Source of the DNA: Bacillota bacterium
GTDB lineage: Bacteria > Bacillota_A > Clostridia > Lachnospirales > Bianqueaceae
Direction: 5' to 3'
Length of the DNA stretch: 12,769 bases
Assembly (NCBI GenBank): GCA_017420625.1
Contig: JAFOIR010000213.1
Location: 1-12,769 of the forward strand
Of the stretch, positions 1 to 8,025 are shown in pieces (positions within the stretch are counted from its first letter, which is position 1; the number at the start of each line of letters is the position of its first letter). The notes beneath the pieces were generated by a model. That model saw only the letters and a list, made by a program, of their open reading frames with translations, had not been told where the DNA came from and made no database searches. The position numbers and the translations under genes are program-made.

Positions 1-1
1 A

Positions 2-1024
2 GGCGGCAGAGGTCTCTTAGGTCTGTTCCATCGGACAGCCCGAATCCGTGCCACCATGAAAGAAGGGGAAGAATCCGTTCTGGATCATTCCGAGTCGAAT
101 GTTGTCAAAGCCGCACAGATGGCTGCCATGACAGAGAAAGAGACTGAAAAGGAAGAAAAAGAAGAAAAAGAAGAACCCAAAGCAAAGCCGGAAGCCAAAC
201 CCGAAGTAAAGCACGAAGCGAAGAGCGCCGTGCCGGAAAAGGCAGAAGAAGAAAAAGAAAACGCTGAGGAAAATACCCCTTATAATTTTGAGAAGTACGA
301 AGCAGTCACTTCCACCGGAGAAACCGTGACCATCGATGATTCCATCGAGCAGCGGATCCGCCGTGCCAATGCCGAGCGCGAAGCACGAGGCGGCGAAAAA
401 CGTTCTTCCCGCGAAGAATCCTCCGGTCCGAGAGAAAAGAAAGACCGTCACGGCCGCAAACAGCAGCCGAGAAGAGAACGCCGCGAAGCCGTCCAGGAAG
501 AAGAACTTCCGGAGAAGGAAGTCAAGGACATTGAGCCGAAGGTCTATGAGATTCCGGCCGATCAGGAAGAAGTCAAAGCGAAAGTGATCGCTTTCCTGAC
601 CGATGTGCTGAAAGCCATGGGTATTGAGACAACGCTGAAAGCCGAATTCTCCGAAGACGGCATTCTGGAAGTCAATATCGAAGGCGAAGGGATGGGCGTG
701 ATCATCGGCAAACGCGGAACGACCCTGGACAGCCTTCAGTATCTGGCAACGCTGGTTGTCAACAAAGGCAGGAACGATCATGTCCGGATGAAACTGGACA
801 CCGAAGGTTACCGTGCCCGCCGTCAGGAGACGCTGGAAAAACTGGCGATCAACCTGGCAAAGAAAGCCAAGAGAACCGGCCGCCGTGTGGCGCTGGAACC
901 GATGAATCCCTATGAGCGCAGGATCATTCACTCCGTACTGCAGGCAGACCGCGGTGTCGAGACCTACAGTGAAGGAGAAGAACCCTACCGCAAAGTGGTC
1001 ATCACTCCCAGAAGAAAACGCTGA
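2..1024 (+). CDS. jag: Jag/KhpB (EloR) RNA-binding protein, 5' end cut by window
   Basis: This is a KH-R3H RNA-binding protein of the Jag/KhpB/EloR family, a cytoplasmic factor tied to cell elongation and division in Gram-positive bacteria and usually encoded just after yidC. The frame is open from base 2, and the first 18 visible residues (GGRGLLGLFHRTARIRAT) look like the end of the Jag N-terminal domain. The ATG at 56 is therefore an internal methionine, and the true start lies before the window. Counting from base 2, residues about 29-180 form a Glu/Lys/Arg-rich linker, followed by a KH domain with the GKRG loop at 236-239 and an R3H domain with R306-xxx-H310. The linker is longer and more charged than in compact homologues. 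The gene stops at TGA 1022-1024 and runs straight into a terminator. The identity is very likely; the N-terminal length is unknown. Confidence 0.93.
   Translation, partial: GGRGLLGLFHRTARIRATMKEGEESVLDHSESNVVKAAQMAAMTEKETEKEEKEEKEEPKAKPEAKPEVKHEAKSAVPEKAEEEKENAEENTPYNFEKYEAVTSTGETVTIDDSIEQRIRRANAEREARGGEKRSSREESSGPREKKDRHGRKQQPRRERREAVQEEELPEKEVKDIEPKVYEIPADQEEVKAKVIAFLTDVLKAMGIETTLKAEFSEDGILEVNIEGEGMGVIIGKRGTTLDSLQYLATLVVNKGRNDHVRMKLDTEGYRARRQETLEKLAINLAKKAKRTGRRVALEPMNPYERRIIHSVLQADRGVETYSEGEEPYRKVVITPRRKR
139..270 (+). repeat. Purine-rich low-complexity Glu/Lys tract in jag
   Basis: This is an imperfect, almost all-purine stretch rich in GAA and AAA codons. It encodes runs such as EKEEKEEKEE followed by the short peptide repeat AKPEAKPEVKHEAK. 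It sits in the interdomain linker of Jag. Tracts like this are prone to length change by slippage, so linker length may differ between strains; that is inference. Confidence 0.6.
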
Positions 1025-1025
1025 T

Positions 1026-1085
1026 AAAAAGGGCTGCTTCAGGGGCACCCGCCAATGGAAGGTGCCCCGGCAGTCCTTTTCTTTT
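1026..1085 (+). terminator. Intrinsic terminator after jag
   Basis: A two-part stem lies directly after the jag stop. The outer arm GGGCTGC (1031-1037) pairs with GCAGTCC (1070-1076) with one G-U pair. The inner arm GGGGCACC (1042-1049) pairs perfectly with GGTGCCCC (1061-1068) across a 12-base loop. The stem is followed by TTTTCTTTT (1077-1085) and preceded by AAAAA (1026-1030), which can extend the stem. It should end transcription coming from the yidC-jag side. Only 20 bases separate it from the mnmE start codon. Confidence 0.9.
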
Positions 1086-1105
1086 GATTGATTCGGAGAA
1101 AAACG

Positions 1106-2518
1106 ATGGTTACAGAAGAGACGATCTGCGCGCTGTCCAGTCCTGTGGGTACCGGCGGCGTAGCCGTGATCCGCGTGAGCGGAGCGAAGGCATTCGGGAT
1201 CTGTGAAAAGCTGCTTAGAAAGACGAACCTTACCGGGATACCTTCTCATCAGGCGATCCTTCGGAAGATCCGGGATCCAAAAACAGGAGAACTCCTGGAT
1301 GAAGCGCTGATCCTTCCCATGAAAGGCCCGGGCACATTTACCGGTGAAGATACAGTAGAGATCGATTGTCACGGCGGGATGTATATATGCCGCCGGATCC
1401 TGGAGGCACTCATCGAAAGCGGAGCGCATATGGCGTCGCCCGGAGAGTTCACAAAACGGGCATTTATGAACGGGAAGCTGGATCTGACAAAGGCAGAGGC
1501 AGTCATGGATATGATCGATGCCGGCACCAGATATTCCCTGAAGGCAGCTTCTTCCCAGATGGAAGGAAGACTTTTTCACGAAGCCAATCATCTGAGAGAC
1601 GAACTGATCCGTATGCTGGCCGATATTGAAGTGAACATCGATTATCCGGAATATGATGATCTGCCGGAAATCTCGGAAGACCAGATTCAGGAAAAAACTT
1701 CCGAAGTCCTCCATCAGGTCGATGAACTTCTTCAAAGCGCCGATACAGGCATTCTGCTTCGAGAAGGTCTGAAGGCTGCGCTGATCGGACAGCCGAATGT
1801 AGGAAAGAGCAGTCTTCTGAACCGGCTTCTGAAAGAAGACAGGGCTATCGTCACCAACATTCCCGGTACGACAAGAGATATTCTGTCCGAGACGATGGAT
1901 CTGGGCGGCATCCCGCTTAAACTGCTGGATACGGCAGGTATCAGAAAGACAGAAGATGTGGTAGAGAATATCGGTGTGGAGCGATCCTATCAGGCCATTT
2001 CTGAAAGTGATCTGGTGCTGCTGCTCGTAGAAAAAACCTCACCAAAGCAGGATCCGCTTTCCGGGGAGGATATCCGGCTGATCGAAAAGCTGAAGGATAA
2101 ACCGTATCTTGTCCTGCTCAATAAAGTCGATACACTGTCGGAGCCGGAAGAGGCAGCCAGTCAGATCAGGACGTTTCTGGAGAACCGAACAGATCTTGCG
2201 AAACCCCTTTCTGTACTGCTGATCTCTGCTGAGACCGGTGAAGGGATCGAAGTACTGGAAAAAACGATCAAAGAAGCTTTCTTCCGGGAGGATCTTCTGC
2301 AGAAAGAAGGACCCATGGTCACGAACCTTAGGCAGAAGGAAGCACTGATCAGGGCAAAGGAAGCGCTGCTACGCGTCAGCGCAGGCGCCGGACTTCCGGA
2401 GGATCTTCTGACGATCGATCTGTCCGAGGCAGCGGACGCGATCGGAGATCTGATTGGAAAGAGCGCAAAAGATGATGTGATTGAGGATATCTTTTCCCGG
2501 TTCTGTCTGGGAAAATGA
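1106..2518 (+). CDS. mnmE: tRNA modification GTPase MnmE (TrmE)
   Basis: With MnmG, MnmE builds the 5-carboxymethylaminomethyl (or aminomethyl) group on U34 of tRNAs reading split codon boxes, using GTP and a folate one-carbon donor. The 470-residue product has the family's usual length. It begins with the folate-binding TrmE-N domain (about 1-120, [16 protein letters not shown]). A helical domain follows, with a G domain inserted in it: G1 GQPNVGKSS at 228-236, G2 TTRD 255-258, G3 DTAG 275-278, G4 NKVD 339-342. The last residues are CLGK, the conserved C-terminal Cys motif. I chose ATG 1106 because GGAG (1095-1098) lies 7 bases upstream; an in-frame TTG at 1088 would add six residues but sits on the terminator's T tract. 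The stop overlaps an ATG of the mnmG frame by 4 bases. Confidence 0.97.
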   Translation: MVTEETICALSSPVGTGGVAVIRVSGAKAFGICEKLLRKTNLTGIPSHQAILRKIRDPKTGELLDEALILPMKGPGTFTGEDTVEIDCHGGMYICRRILEALIESGAHMASPGEFTKRAFMNGKLDLTKAEAVMDMIDAGTRYSLKAASSQMEGRLFHEANHLRDELIRMLADIEVNIDYPEYDDLPEISEDQIQEKTSEVLHQVDELLQSADTGILLREGLKAALIGQPNVGKSSLLNRLLKEDRAIVTNIPGTTRDILSETMDLGGIPLKLLDTAGIRKTEDVVENIGVERSYQAISESDLVLLLVEKTSPKQDPLSGEDIRLIEKLKDKPYLVLLNKVDTLSEPEEAASQIRTFLENRTDLAKPLSVLLISAETGEGIEVLEKTIKEAFFREDLLQKEGPMVTNLRQKEALIRAKEALLRVSAGAGLPEDLLTIDLSEAADAIGDLIGKSAKDDVIEDIFSRFCLGK

Positions 2519-2544
2519 ATGTATTATATAAGGAAGAAAAAGAT

Positions 2545-4422
2545 ATGTACATGGATCAGGGAGCCGATATCGTAGTGATCGGAGGCGGTCATGCCGGCTG
2601 TGAAGCAGCGCTGGCAGCTGCCCGGCTGGGATTTTCGACGATCCTTTTTGCCATTTCACTGGATTCGATTGCTCAGATGCCCTGTAATCCGTCGATCGGC
2701 GGTACATCCAAGGGACATCTGGTTCGAGAGATCGATGCACTCGGCGGTGAGATGGGAAGAAACATCGATAAGACCTACATCCAGTCCCGCATGCTCAATA
2801 CCGCTAAGGGACCGGCGGTTCATTCTCTGCGGGCACAGGCGGATAAGTTCCGCTACAAGGAAGAAATGAAGCGGACGCTGGAACATACGCCGAATCTGCG
2901 GATCCGGCAGAATGAAGTTGTACGGATCGATGTCGAATCAGTGGCAGACGAAGAAGGAGAAAGGCGCGTGATCGGGGTAGAGACCGCAACCGGCGCATAT
3001 TATCCCTGCAGGTGCGCGATCATCTGCACCGGTACTTATCTGAATGCCCGCTGCATCCATGGAGAATACGAGACCTTTACCGGTCCGAACGGATCACAGG
3101 CTGCCAGAGGAGGACTGACGGAAAACCTGGCTTCTCTGGGACTGCCGCTTCGGCGCTTCAAGACCGGAACGCCGGCCCGTGTGGACGGAAAGACGCTGGA
3201 TCTTGATGAAATGACGCCGCAAAACGGCGATCCGAAGGTCGTTCCCTTTTCTTTCGAGAATACTTCCGAAGAAATTGCCAGGGAGCAGGTTCCCTGCTAT
3301 CTGACCTATACAAACGAAGAAACGCACGAAATCATCCGACAGAATCTGCACCGCTCGCCTCTTTACGGCGGTGTGATTCACGGAATCGGACCACGATACT
3401 GCCCGTCCATCGAGGATAAAGTCGTCCGGTTTGCCGATAAACAGCGGCATCAGCTTTTCCTGGAACCCGAAGGCGAACATACGCTGGAATACTATGTACA
3501 GGGCATGTCCTCTTCCCTTCCGGAAGATGTGCAGAGGGATATGCTTCGTACGATCCCCGGCATGCACCATGTAGAGATCATGCGGACCGGCTATGCCATC
3601 GAATATGACTGCATCGACCCGCTTTATCTGAAAAATACCCTGGAGATCAAAACCATTCAGGGTCTTTACAGCGCCGGTCAGTTCAATGGGAGCTCCGGCT
3701 ACGAAGAAGCAGCCGCCCAGGGACTGATCGCCGGGCTCAATGCCGTGCTTTCCCTGCAGGGAAAAGAACCGGTCAGGGTCGATCGGACCAACAGCTATAT
3801 CGGAGTTCTGATCGATGATCTGGTTACCAAAGGCACCAATGAACCCTATCGGATGATGACTTCGCGTGCGGAATACCGGCTGATGCTCCGACAGGACAAT
3901 GCGGATCTTCGGCTGACACCGGAAGGATATCGGGTCGGCCTTATTTCGGAAGAACGCTATCAGCGGTTCCTTCAGAAACAGCAGCAGATCGACGAGGAAG
4001 AGGCAAGACTGCGCATAACGCGAGGCATCGATGAAGAGGGCCACAGCCACGGTATGCTGTCTGAACTTTTGAAACATCCGGAACATACGTATGAAAGCCT
4101 CTCTCCATGGGACAGGGAAAGACCAGTTCTTCCGGAAGAGGTATGGAAACAGGCGGAGATCCGGATCAAGTACGAAGGATATATCGCCCGGGAACTTCAG
4201 CAGATCGAGCATTTCCACAAGCTGGAAAAACGACAGATCCCGGACGGCCTGGATTTTACAAAGATCGAAGGCCTCAGACTGGAGGCAAGGCAGAAGCTCC
4301 AGCAGATCCAGCCTCAATCCGTCGGTCAGGCCAGCAGGATCTCCGGCGTATCACCGGCGGATATCAACGTTCTGCTGGTCTATCTGGCGAGACTGCCCAA
4401 GGAGAAAGGAAAAGATGAGTGA
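2545..4422 (+). CDS. mnmG: tRNA uridine-5-carboxymethylaminomethyl modification enzyme MnmG (GidA)
   Basis: MnmG is the FAD-dependent partner of MnmE in wobble-uridine modification of tRNA and works as a heterotetramer with it. The N-terminal FAD-binding motif GGGHAG is at residues 13-18 and CNPSIGG starts at Cys47. KTGTPAR is at 206-212, a second conserved Cys (RYCPSIEDK) at 286, and [13 protein letters not shown] at 381-393. [19 protein letters not shown] precedes the C-terminal helical domain that contacts MnmE. Cys47 and Cys286 correspond to the conserved pair known from the E. coli enzyme. An in-frame ATG at 2515 overlaps the mnmE stop and would add ten residues. ATG 2545 is preferred because AGGAAG (2531-2536) lies 8 bases upstream and it gives 625 residues, the usual length. 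The gene end overlaps the next gene by 8 bases. Confidence 0.97.
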   Translation: MYMDQGADIVVIGGGHAGCEAALAAARLGFSTILFAISLDSIAQMPCNPSIGGTSKGHLVREIDALGGEMGRNIDKTYIQSRMLNTAKGPAVHSLRAQADKFRYKEEMKRTLEHTPNLRIRQNEVVRIDVESVADEEGERRVIGVETATGAYYPCRCAIICTGTYLNARCIHGEYETFTGPNGSQAARGGLTENLASLGLPLRRFKTGTPARVDGKTLDLDEMTPQNGDPKVVPFSFENTSEEIAREQVPCYLTYTNEETHEIIRQNLHRSPLYGGVIHGIGPRYCPSIEDKVVRFADKQRHQLFLEPEGEHTLEYYVQGMSSSLPEDVQRDMLRTIPGMHHVEIMRTGYAIEYDCIDPLYLKNTLEIKTIQGLYSAGQFNGSSGYEEAAAQGLIAGLNAVLSLQGKEPVRVDRTNSYIGVLIDDLVTKGTNEPYRMMTSRAEYRLMLRQDNADLRLTPEGYRVGLISEERYQRFLQKQQQIDEEEARLRITRGIDEEGHSHGMLSELLKHPEHTYESLSPWDRERPVLPEEVWKQAEIRIKYEGYIARELQQIEHFHKLEKRQIPDGLDFTKIEGLRLEARQKLQQIQPQSVGQASRISGVSPADINVLLVYLARLPKEKGKDE

Positions 4423-5410
4423 GCTTGAGCTGATTCCAGTTTCAGAAGAATGGCTGCACCAGATCGAAGAATACAAGGCGGAATTTCCGGCGGACCGCAT
4501 GCAGGTGAACGCCAAGCCGGACAGTATTTCCGGAATGGATCTTCTGGAAGAGTACGAGTCCATCCAGGACTGGATCCGGTTTACCAAAGAGATGGAAGGA
4601 AAGATCTCCTGGTACATGTCTGTTCGGAAGGACGATCAGAAAATCGTAGGCTTTGTCTGCCTGCGGCATAAACTGGAATACGATGACGATGACCCGGAGT
4701 TTGCTTCACACATCGGCTATTCGGTACGTCCGAGCGAACGCAGAAAAGGCTATGCCAAAATAGGGCTGCGCCTTGCTCTGGAGAAAGCAAGAGATCTTAA
4801 GATCGATCCGGTACGGATCATCTGCCGGGATATCAACGTCGGCAGTAGAAAAACGATCCTTGCATGCGGAGGAGTCTATCTGGACTCTCTGTATGGAGAG
4901 GAATCCGGATTGACGATCAACCGGTACGATATTCGAACCGGTGAAGGGAATCAGACGATGGATATCGAATACAGAATCCTGAATGAAGATGATTATGATG
5001 AGCTTTTTGCTCTCTGGAATGAAGTCCCGCAGACAAAGCGGGCACTCAATCCGGTGGATGATACCCGTGAGGGCATCACTTCCTATATGAATAGAAACCC
5101 GCATACCTGTTTCGGTGCATTTGTGGATGGAAAGCTGGTCGGAGCGATCCTTTCCGGACATGACGGAAGACGCGGAATCATTCATCACCTGTGCGTGAAT
5201 CCGGCTTTCCAGAAAAAGGGCATCGCCAGGACGCTGGTAAGAAAAGCGGAAGATGCCCTGAAAGGGGAAGGAATCCAGAAGATCTTCTGTCTGGTCTTTG
5301 TTGACAATGATCCGGCGAATGCCTTCTGGGAAAAGATGGGCTATCCGGCCCGAACGAATCTGAATTACCGCAACAAGAGTCTGAATGCGTCGATCCCGAC
5401 AGGAGAATAA
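4415..5410 (+). CDS. Tandem GNAT-family N-acetyltransferase
   Basis: This 331-residue protein appears to be two complete GNAT acetyltransferase folds joined in one frame; such enzymes move an acyl group from acyl-CoA to an amine. The first half (about 1-175) resembles the COG3981 type of predicted acetyltransferase: [16 protein letters not shown] carries the acetyl-CoA loop (R109-R-K-G112-Y-A114), and [16 protein letters not shown] comes later. The second half starts near M182 and has [13 protein letters not shown] (loop Q266-K-K-G269-I-A271) and the typical end [13 protein letters not shown]. The start at 4415 overlaps the end of mnmG by 8 bases and follows AAGGAG (4399-4404). A second in-frame ATG at 4958, 8 bases after GAAGGGA (4943-4949), could start the second domain alone. 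Substrate unknown; antibiotic, metabolite or protein-terminus acetylation cannot be told apart from sequence. Confidence 0.85.
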   Translation: MSELELIPVSEEWLHQIEEYKAEFPADRMQVNAKPDSISGMDLLEEYESIQDWIRFTKEMEGKISWYMSVRKDDQKIVGFVCLRHKLEYDDDDPEFASHIGYSVRPSERRKGYAKIGLRLALEKARDLKIDPVRIICRDINVGSRKTILACGGVYLDSLYGEESGLTINRYDIRTGEGNQTMDIEYRILNEDDYDELFALWNEVPQTKRALNPVDDTREGITSYMNRNPHTCFGAFVDGKLVGAILSGHDGRRGIIHHLCVNPAFQKKGIARTLVRKAEDALKGEGIQKIFCLVFVDNDPANAFWEKMGYPARTNLNYRNKSLNASIPTGE

Positions 5411-5414
5411 ACAA

Positions 5415-6059
5415 ATGAGTGAAATCTATTTCCCAAGCTGCAACTTCACCAAAATGGCACCGACTGCGGCCAAAGCGATCCGAAGCTATCTGGCGGAGAA
5501 AATGCAGGTAGCAGGATGCTGCCGTGTGGATAAACTTGCCTATGAAGAAGGATTGACCGGCTTGTATTTCTGTCAGGCCTGCCGTGAAACGCTGGAAAAC
5601 CGGGTACCCGGCAAATATCAGCTGAAAAATCTGTTTGAATATCTTGTGGATGACAAGGATTTTCCATGGCCGGATTACAGCGGCCTTACTGCGACCGTGC
5701 AGGATTGCTGGCGGGACAGAAACCATCCGGAGATCCATGAGACGGTCCGGACGGCACTGGCCAAAATGAAGGTCAGGGTGATCGAGATGGAAGAAAACCG
5801 AGAAAAAGCCGTATACTGCGGAAACATCCACTTTGAACCGCATAAGCCGGAGAACATCCTGCTGATGGAACAGTATAAGGACAAACCGCTGGTTCTGGCA
5901 CCGGAGGAAGTACAGAAAAAGCTGTTTGAGGAACAGGCGGAAAAATACCCCTGCGACAATGTGATCACCTACTGCAATCGTTGTACGTTATGTATCCGAA
6001 CGGTTGGCGTGAACGGCATCCATCTGATGGAGCTGGCCATGGGAACCTATGGCGCATGA
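5415..6059 (+). CDS. Cysteine-rich protein with one CCG-type (HdrB-like) Fe-S candidate domain
   Basis: I do not recognise a named gene. The 214-residue product shows the layout of a single cysteine-rich CCG domain, the module that in heterodisulfide reductase subunit HdrB and related proteins binds an unusual [4Fe-4S] cluster. The order is C9 (YFPSCNFTK), C35-C36 (AGCCRVD in place of CCG), C53-xx-C56 (FCQACR), C98 (TVQDCWRDR, where the family often has HDPCHLGR) and C135-G (VYCGN). After it comes a C-terminal cluster C180, C187-xx-C190-xx-C193, which may hold another metal or Fe-S site. There is no signal peptide or membrane segment, so it is probably cytoplasmic. ATG 5415 follows AGGAG (5401-5405) at 9 bases, right after the previous stop. 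The end overlaps the next start as ATGA. A redox or metal-binding role is inferred; partner and substrate are unknown. Confidence 0.75.
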   Translation: MSEIYFPSCNFTKMAPTAAKAIRSYLAEKMQVAGCCRVDKLAYEEGLTGLYFCQACRETLENRVPGKYQLKNLFEYLVDDKDFPWPDYSGLTATVQDCWRDRNHPEIHETVRTALAKMKVRVIEMEENREKAVYCGNIHFEPHKPENILLMEQYKDKPLVLAPEEVQKKLFEEQAEKYPCDNVITYCNRCTLCIRTVGVNGIHLMELAMGTYGA

Positions 6060-7249
6060 ATTGGAATAACGTATACTTTATCAACGGGACGGCCTATGCA
6101 GGAAAATCGACTATGGTCAAATGCCTGGCGGAAAAATACGACGGGATCGCCTGCACGGAAAACTATCATGAACAGCTGATGGACGGATTGGATCCCGATA
6201 AGTTTCCCGGACTCTGTTATACCAGGGATCTTCAGGACTGGCACGACTTTATCCGGAGAAGTCCGGATGAATATGAAGCGTGGATCGATGAAACATCAAA
6301 GGAATGCGAGATCCTGGAACTTCAGATCCTGGAAGACCTCAGCAAACAGGGTAAAAAAGTCTTTGTGGATACGAATGTCTCGTTGGAGACCCTTCGGAAG
6401 ATCTCAGATAATCAACATGTGTTGATTATGTTGGCAGATCCTGAGATTTCCGTTCGGCGGTTCTTCGAACGACCAGACAGAGAAAAACAGTTTCTGTATC
6501 AGCTGATGCTGGAAGAGCCTGAACCAAAGAAGGCACTGGAGAACTTCCGGGAGTGCCTGAAGCGGATCAATTCGGAGGAGCGGTATGATCAATTCCTTCA
6601 TGCCGGTTTTCCTGTTATCCTTCGGGATGAGAACCGGACCATTGAAGAAACACTCGCCCTGGCGGAAAGGGTGTTTGGTCTTGTGTCTACAGAAGACGCG
6701 GATTATTATCACGTGATCTCCGATCTTCCCAAGAAAGAAGGAGAAATCATCAGGCTGGATGAACAGCATCCGAATGGGGTTTATCAAAGAGTTCATGCAG
6801 AGATGGAAACGGTGAAGGATATCTATGCGCATCCGGAAAACTGGGAAGGGAAAGACTTCTCTCATACCGTCAAGGTAGCGCTTCGGGAACTTGCACTGGA
6901 GAAAGTCAGAAAAGAAAAGTATCCCCAGTATCCCTCCCGGATGGCCTGTCTGTATGTATCCCGGTCGCAGAAAGAAGCCGAGCAATGGGCAGACTATTTT
7001 GCCAGTCTGGGCCGGCCGACCTATGGAATCGCAAAAATCCGGGTAAGCGGGCACTGTTATGAAGGCGATGCTTACAAATGTTTTGACGGAACGGCTTCGG
7101 AAGAGGAAAATCTGCATCTGGCTGAACTGTATTGGGAAAACGGTCCGAATGCGGACGGACGGGAAAAGATCCATGAACTTCTTGTCGACGGCGACATCGA
7201 GATCCTGAAGATCGTCAAAGTGATGAACGCCAATATACCGGAATCATAA
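6056..7249 (+). CDS. P-loop kinase-like domain fused to a DUF2441-like domain
   Basis: This 397-residue protein of unknown function has two parts. Residues about 1-210 form a P-loop NTPase or small-molecule-kinase-like domain, with a beta strand and Walker A GTAYAGKST at 11-19. FVDTN and HVLIMLADPEISVRRFF resemble the core strands and LID-like region of nucleoside or shikimate kinases. From about residue 216 (DYYHVISDLPKKEGEII) to the end it resembles DUF2441: NGVYQRV, TKVALRELALEKVRKEKYPQYPSRMACLYVS, GRPTYGIAKI, AELYWENGPN and VDGDIEI. ATG 6056 overlaps the preceding stop (ATGA), and no other good ribosome site is seen, so translation is probably coupled to the cysteine-rich protein. Its stop lies next to the rsmG ribosome site. 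The DUF2441 assignment is from memory of the family pattern. The substrate is unknown; an ADP-ribosyltransferase-like fold is only a guess. Confidence 0.8.
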   Translation: MNWNNVYFINGTAYAGKSTMVKCLAEKYDGIACTENYHEQLMDGLDPDKFPGLCYTRDLQDWHDFIRRSPDEYEAWIDETSKECEILELQILEDLSKQGKKVFVDTNVSLETLRKISDNQHVLIMLADPEISVRRFFERPDREKQFLYQLMLEEPEPKKALENFRECLKRINSEERYDQFLHAGFPVILRDENRTIEETLALAERVFGLVSTEDADYYHVISDLPKKEGEIIRLDEQHPNGVYQRVHAEMETVKDIYAHPENWEGKDFSHTVKVALRELALEKVRKEKYPQYPSRMACLYVSRSQKEAEQWADYFASLGRPTYGIAKIRVSGHCYEGDAYKCFDGTASEEENLHLAELYWENGPNADGREKIHELLVDGDIEILKIVKVMNANIPES

Positions 7250-7267
7250 GGAGGAGGTCCATATATA

Positions 7268-8023
7268 ATGAAGGAATGGGCTGAATGGAAAGAAAAGGAC
7301 TGTGTGAAAGTTTTGCGGGAAGGTGCCGAAGAAATGGGCATTTCTCTTTCTGAAAAACAGCTCGCACAGTTTGAAGCCTATGCGGCGCTGTTAGTGGAAT
7401 GGAACGAGAAGATGAATCTGACCACGATCACAGATCCGATCGAGATCGTACAGAAGCATTTTCTGGACAGTATCAGCGGATTCTCCTTCCTGGAAGAAAT
7501 AAGAGACCCGGAAGATGAGATGCCGGTCAGCCTGATTGATGTCGGTACCGGCGCCGGATTCCCGGGCATCCCGCTGAAGATCGTCTGTCCCTGGATCAGA
7601 TTAACGCTCCTGGATGCTCTTCAGAAAAGAATCGGTTTTCTGGAAGAGGTCGTAAAGGAGTTGGAGCTGACCGATGTTATCTGTGTTCATGGACGGGCGG
7701 AAGATCTGGCCCATGAAGAAACGTACCGGGAAGTATATGATGCAGCCTGCTCCCGTGCCGTCGCTTCCCTTCCGGCTCTTCTGGAATACTGCAGCGGATT
7801 CATCTGCCCCGGAGGAATGTTCCTGGCTTATAAAGGACCTTCCCTGATGGAAGAGCTCGCACAGGCGCAGGGAGCCATGCATACGCTGCACATGGAGATG
7901 GTGATGATCCATCAGGAAATATCCATGGACAATGAACATCTGCTGGCCGTATTTGAGAAAACAGCAGAAACCTCCTTGCAATATCCCCGTAAACAAAGTA
8001 AAATCAAAAACGATCCACTATAA
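7268..8023 (+). CDS. rsmG: 16S rRNA (guanine-N7) methyltransferase RsmG (GidB)
   Basis: RsmG uses S-adenosylmethionine to methylate N7 of G527 (E. coli numbering) in the 530 loop of 16S rRNA; its loss commonly gives low-level streptomycin resistance. The product has 251 residues, slightly longer than most family members (about 207-240). The N-terminal helical part contains LLVEWNEKMNLTTITDP. The SAM-binding motif DVGTGAGFPG is at 91-100. LTLLDALQKRIGFLEEV, then SRAVASLP and CPGGMFLAYKGP, are typical of RsmG. The start ATG 7268 is preceded at 9 bases by AGGAGGT (7252-7258), the strongest ribosome site in the window, so this gene may be translated independently of the coupled genes before it. 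It closes the mnmE-led run; a parS site starts 3 bases after its stop. Confidence 0.96.
   Translation: MKEWAEWKEKDCVKVLREGAEEMGISLSEKQLAQFEAYAALLVEWNEKMNLTTITDPIEIVQKHFLDSISGFSFLEEIRDPEDEMPVSLIDVGTGAGFPGIPLKIVCPWIRLTLLDALQKRIGFLEEVVKELELTDVICVHGRAEDLAHEETYREVYDAACSRAVASLPALLEYCSGFICPGGMFLAYKGPSLMEELAQAQGAMHTLHMEMVMIHQEISMDNEHLLAVFEKTAETSLQYPRKQSKIKNDPL
7976..8004 (+). promoter_or_regulatory. Possible sigma-A promoter for argS
   Basis: TTGCAA (7976-7981), 17 bases, then TAAAAT (7999-8004) fits a sigma-A promoter with four and five of six consensus bases. It lies inside the last codons of rsmG, and transcription would start near 8011, just before the parS site. A competing -10-like TATAAA at 8019-8024 has no matching -35. 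The call rests on sequence match only. Confidence 0.35.
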
Positions 8024-8025
8024 AA

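Noticed and set aside
1088..1105. TTG start for MnmE at 1088
   Set aside because: It has no ribosome site ahead of it because it follows the terminator T tract directly; ATG 1106 has GGAG at 7 bases.
17..1735. Long open frame on the - strand (572 codons) opposite jag and mnmE
   Set aside because: It has no recognisable domain, is rich in Phe/His/Arg runs mirroring the E/K-rich sense strand, and lies opposite two certain genes.
5525..5533. Replication origin
   Set aside because: One DnaA box alone, with no AT-rich unwinding stretch and no box cluster anywhere in the window, does not make an origin; the origin is probably nearby but outside.
6708..6717. ATCACGTGAT palindrome as a fourth parS site
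   Set aside because: Only the CACGTG core and one flanking base on each side agree with parS; the outer bases do not match, and it falls in the middle of the DUF2441-like coding region.
5415..7249. A known anti-phage defence system in the accessory genes
   Set aside because: No nuclease, toxin, helicase or reverse transcriptase motif is seen, and the genes sit in a housekeeping operon, not a defence island.
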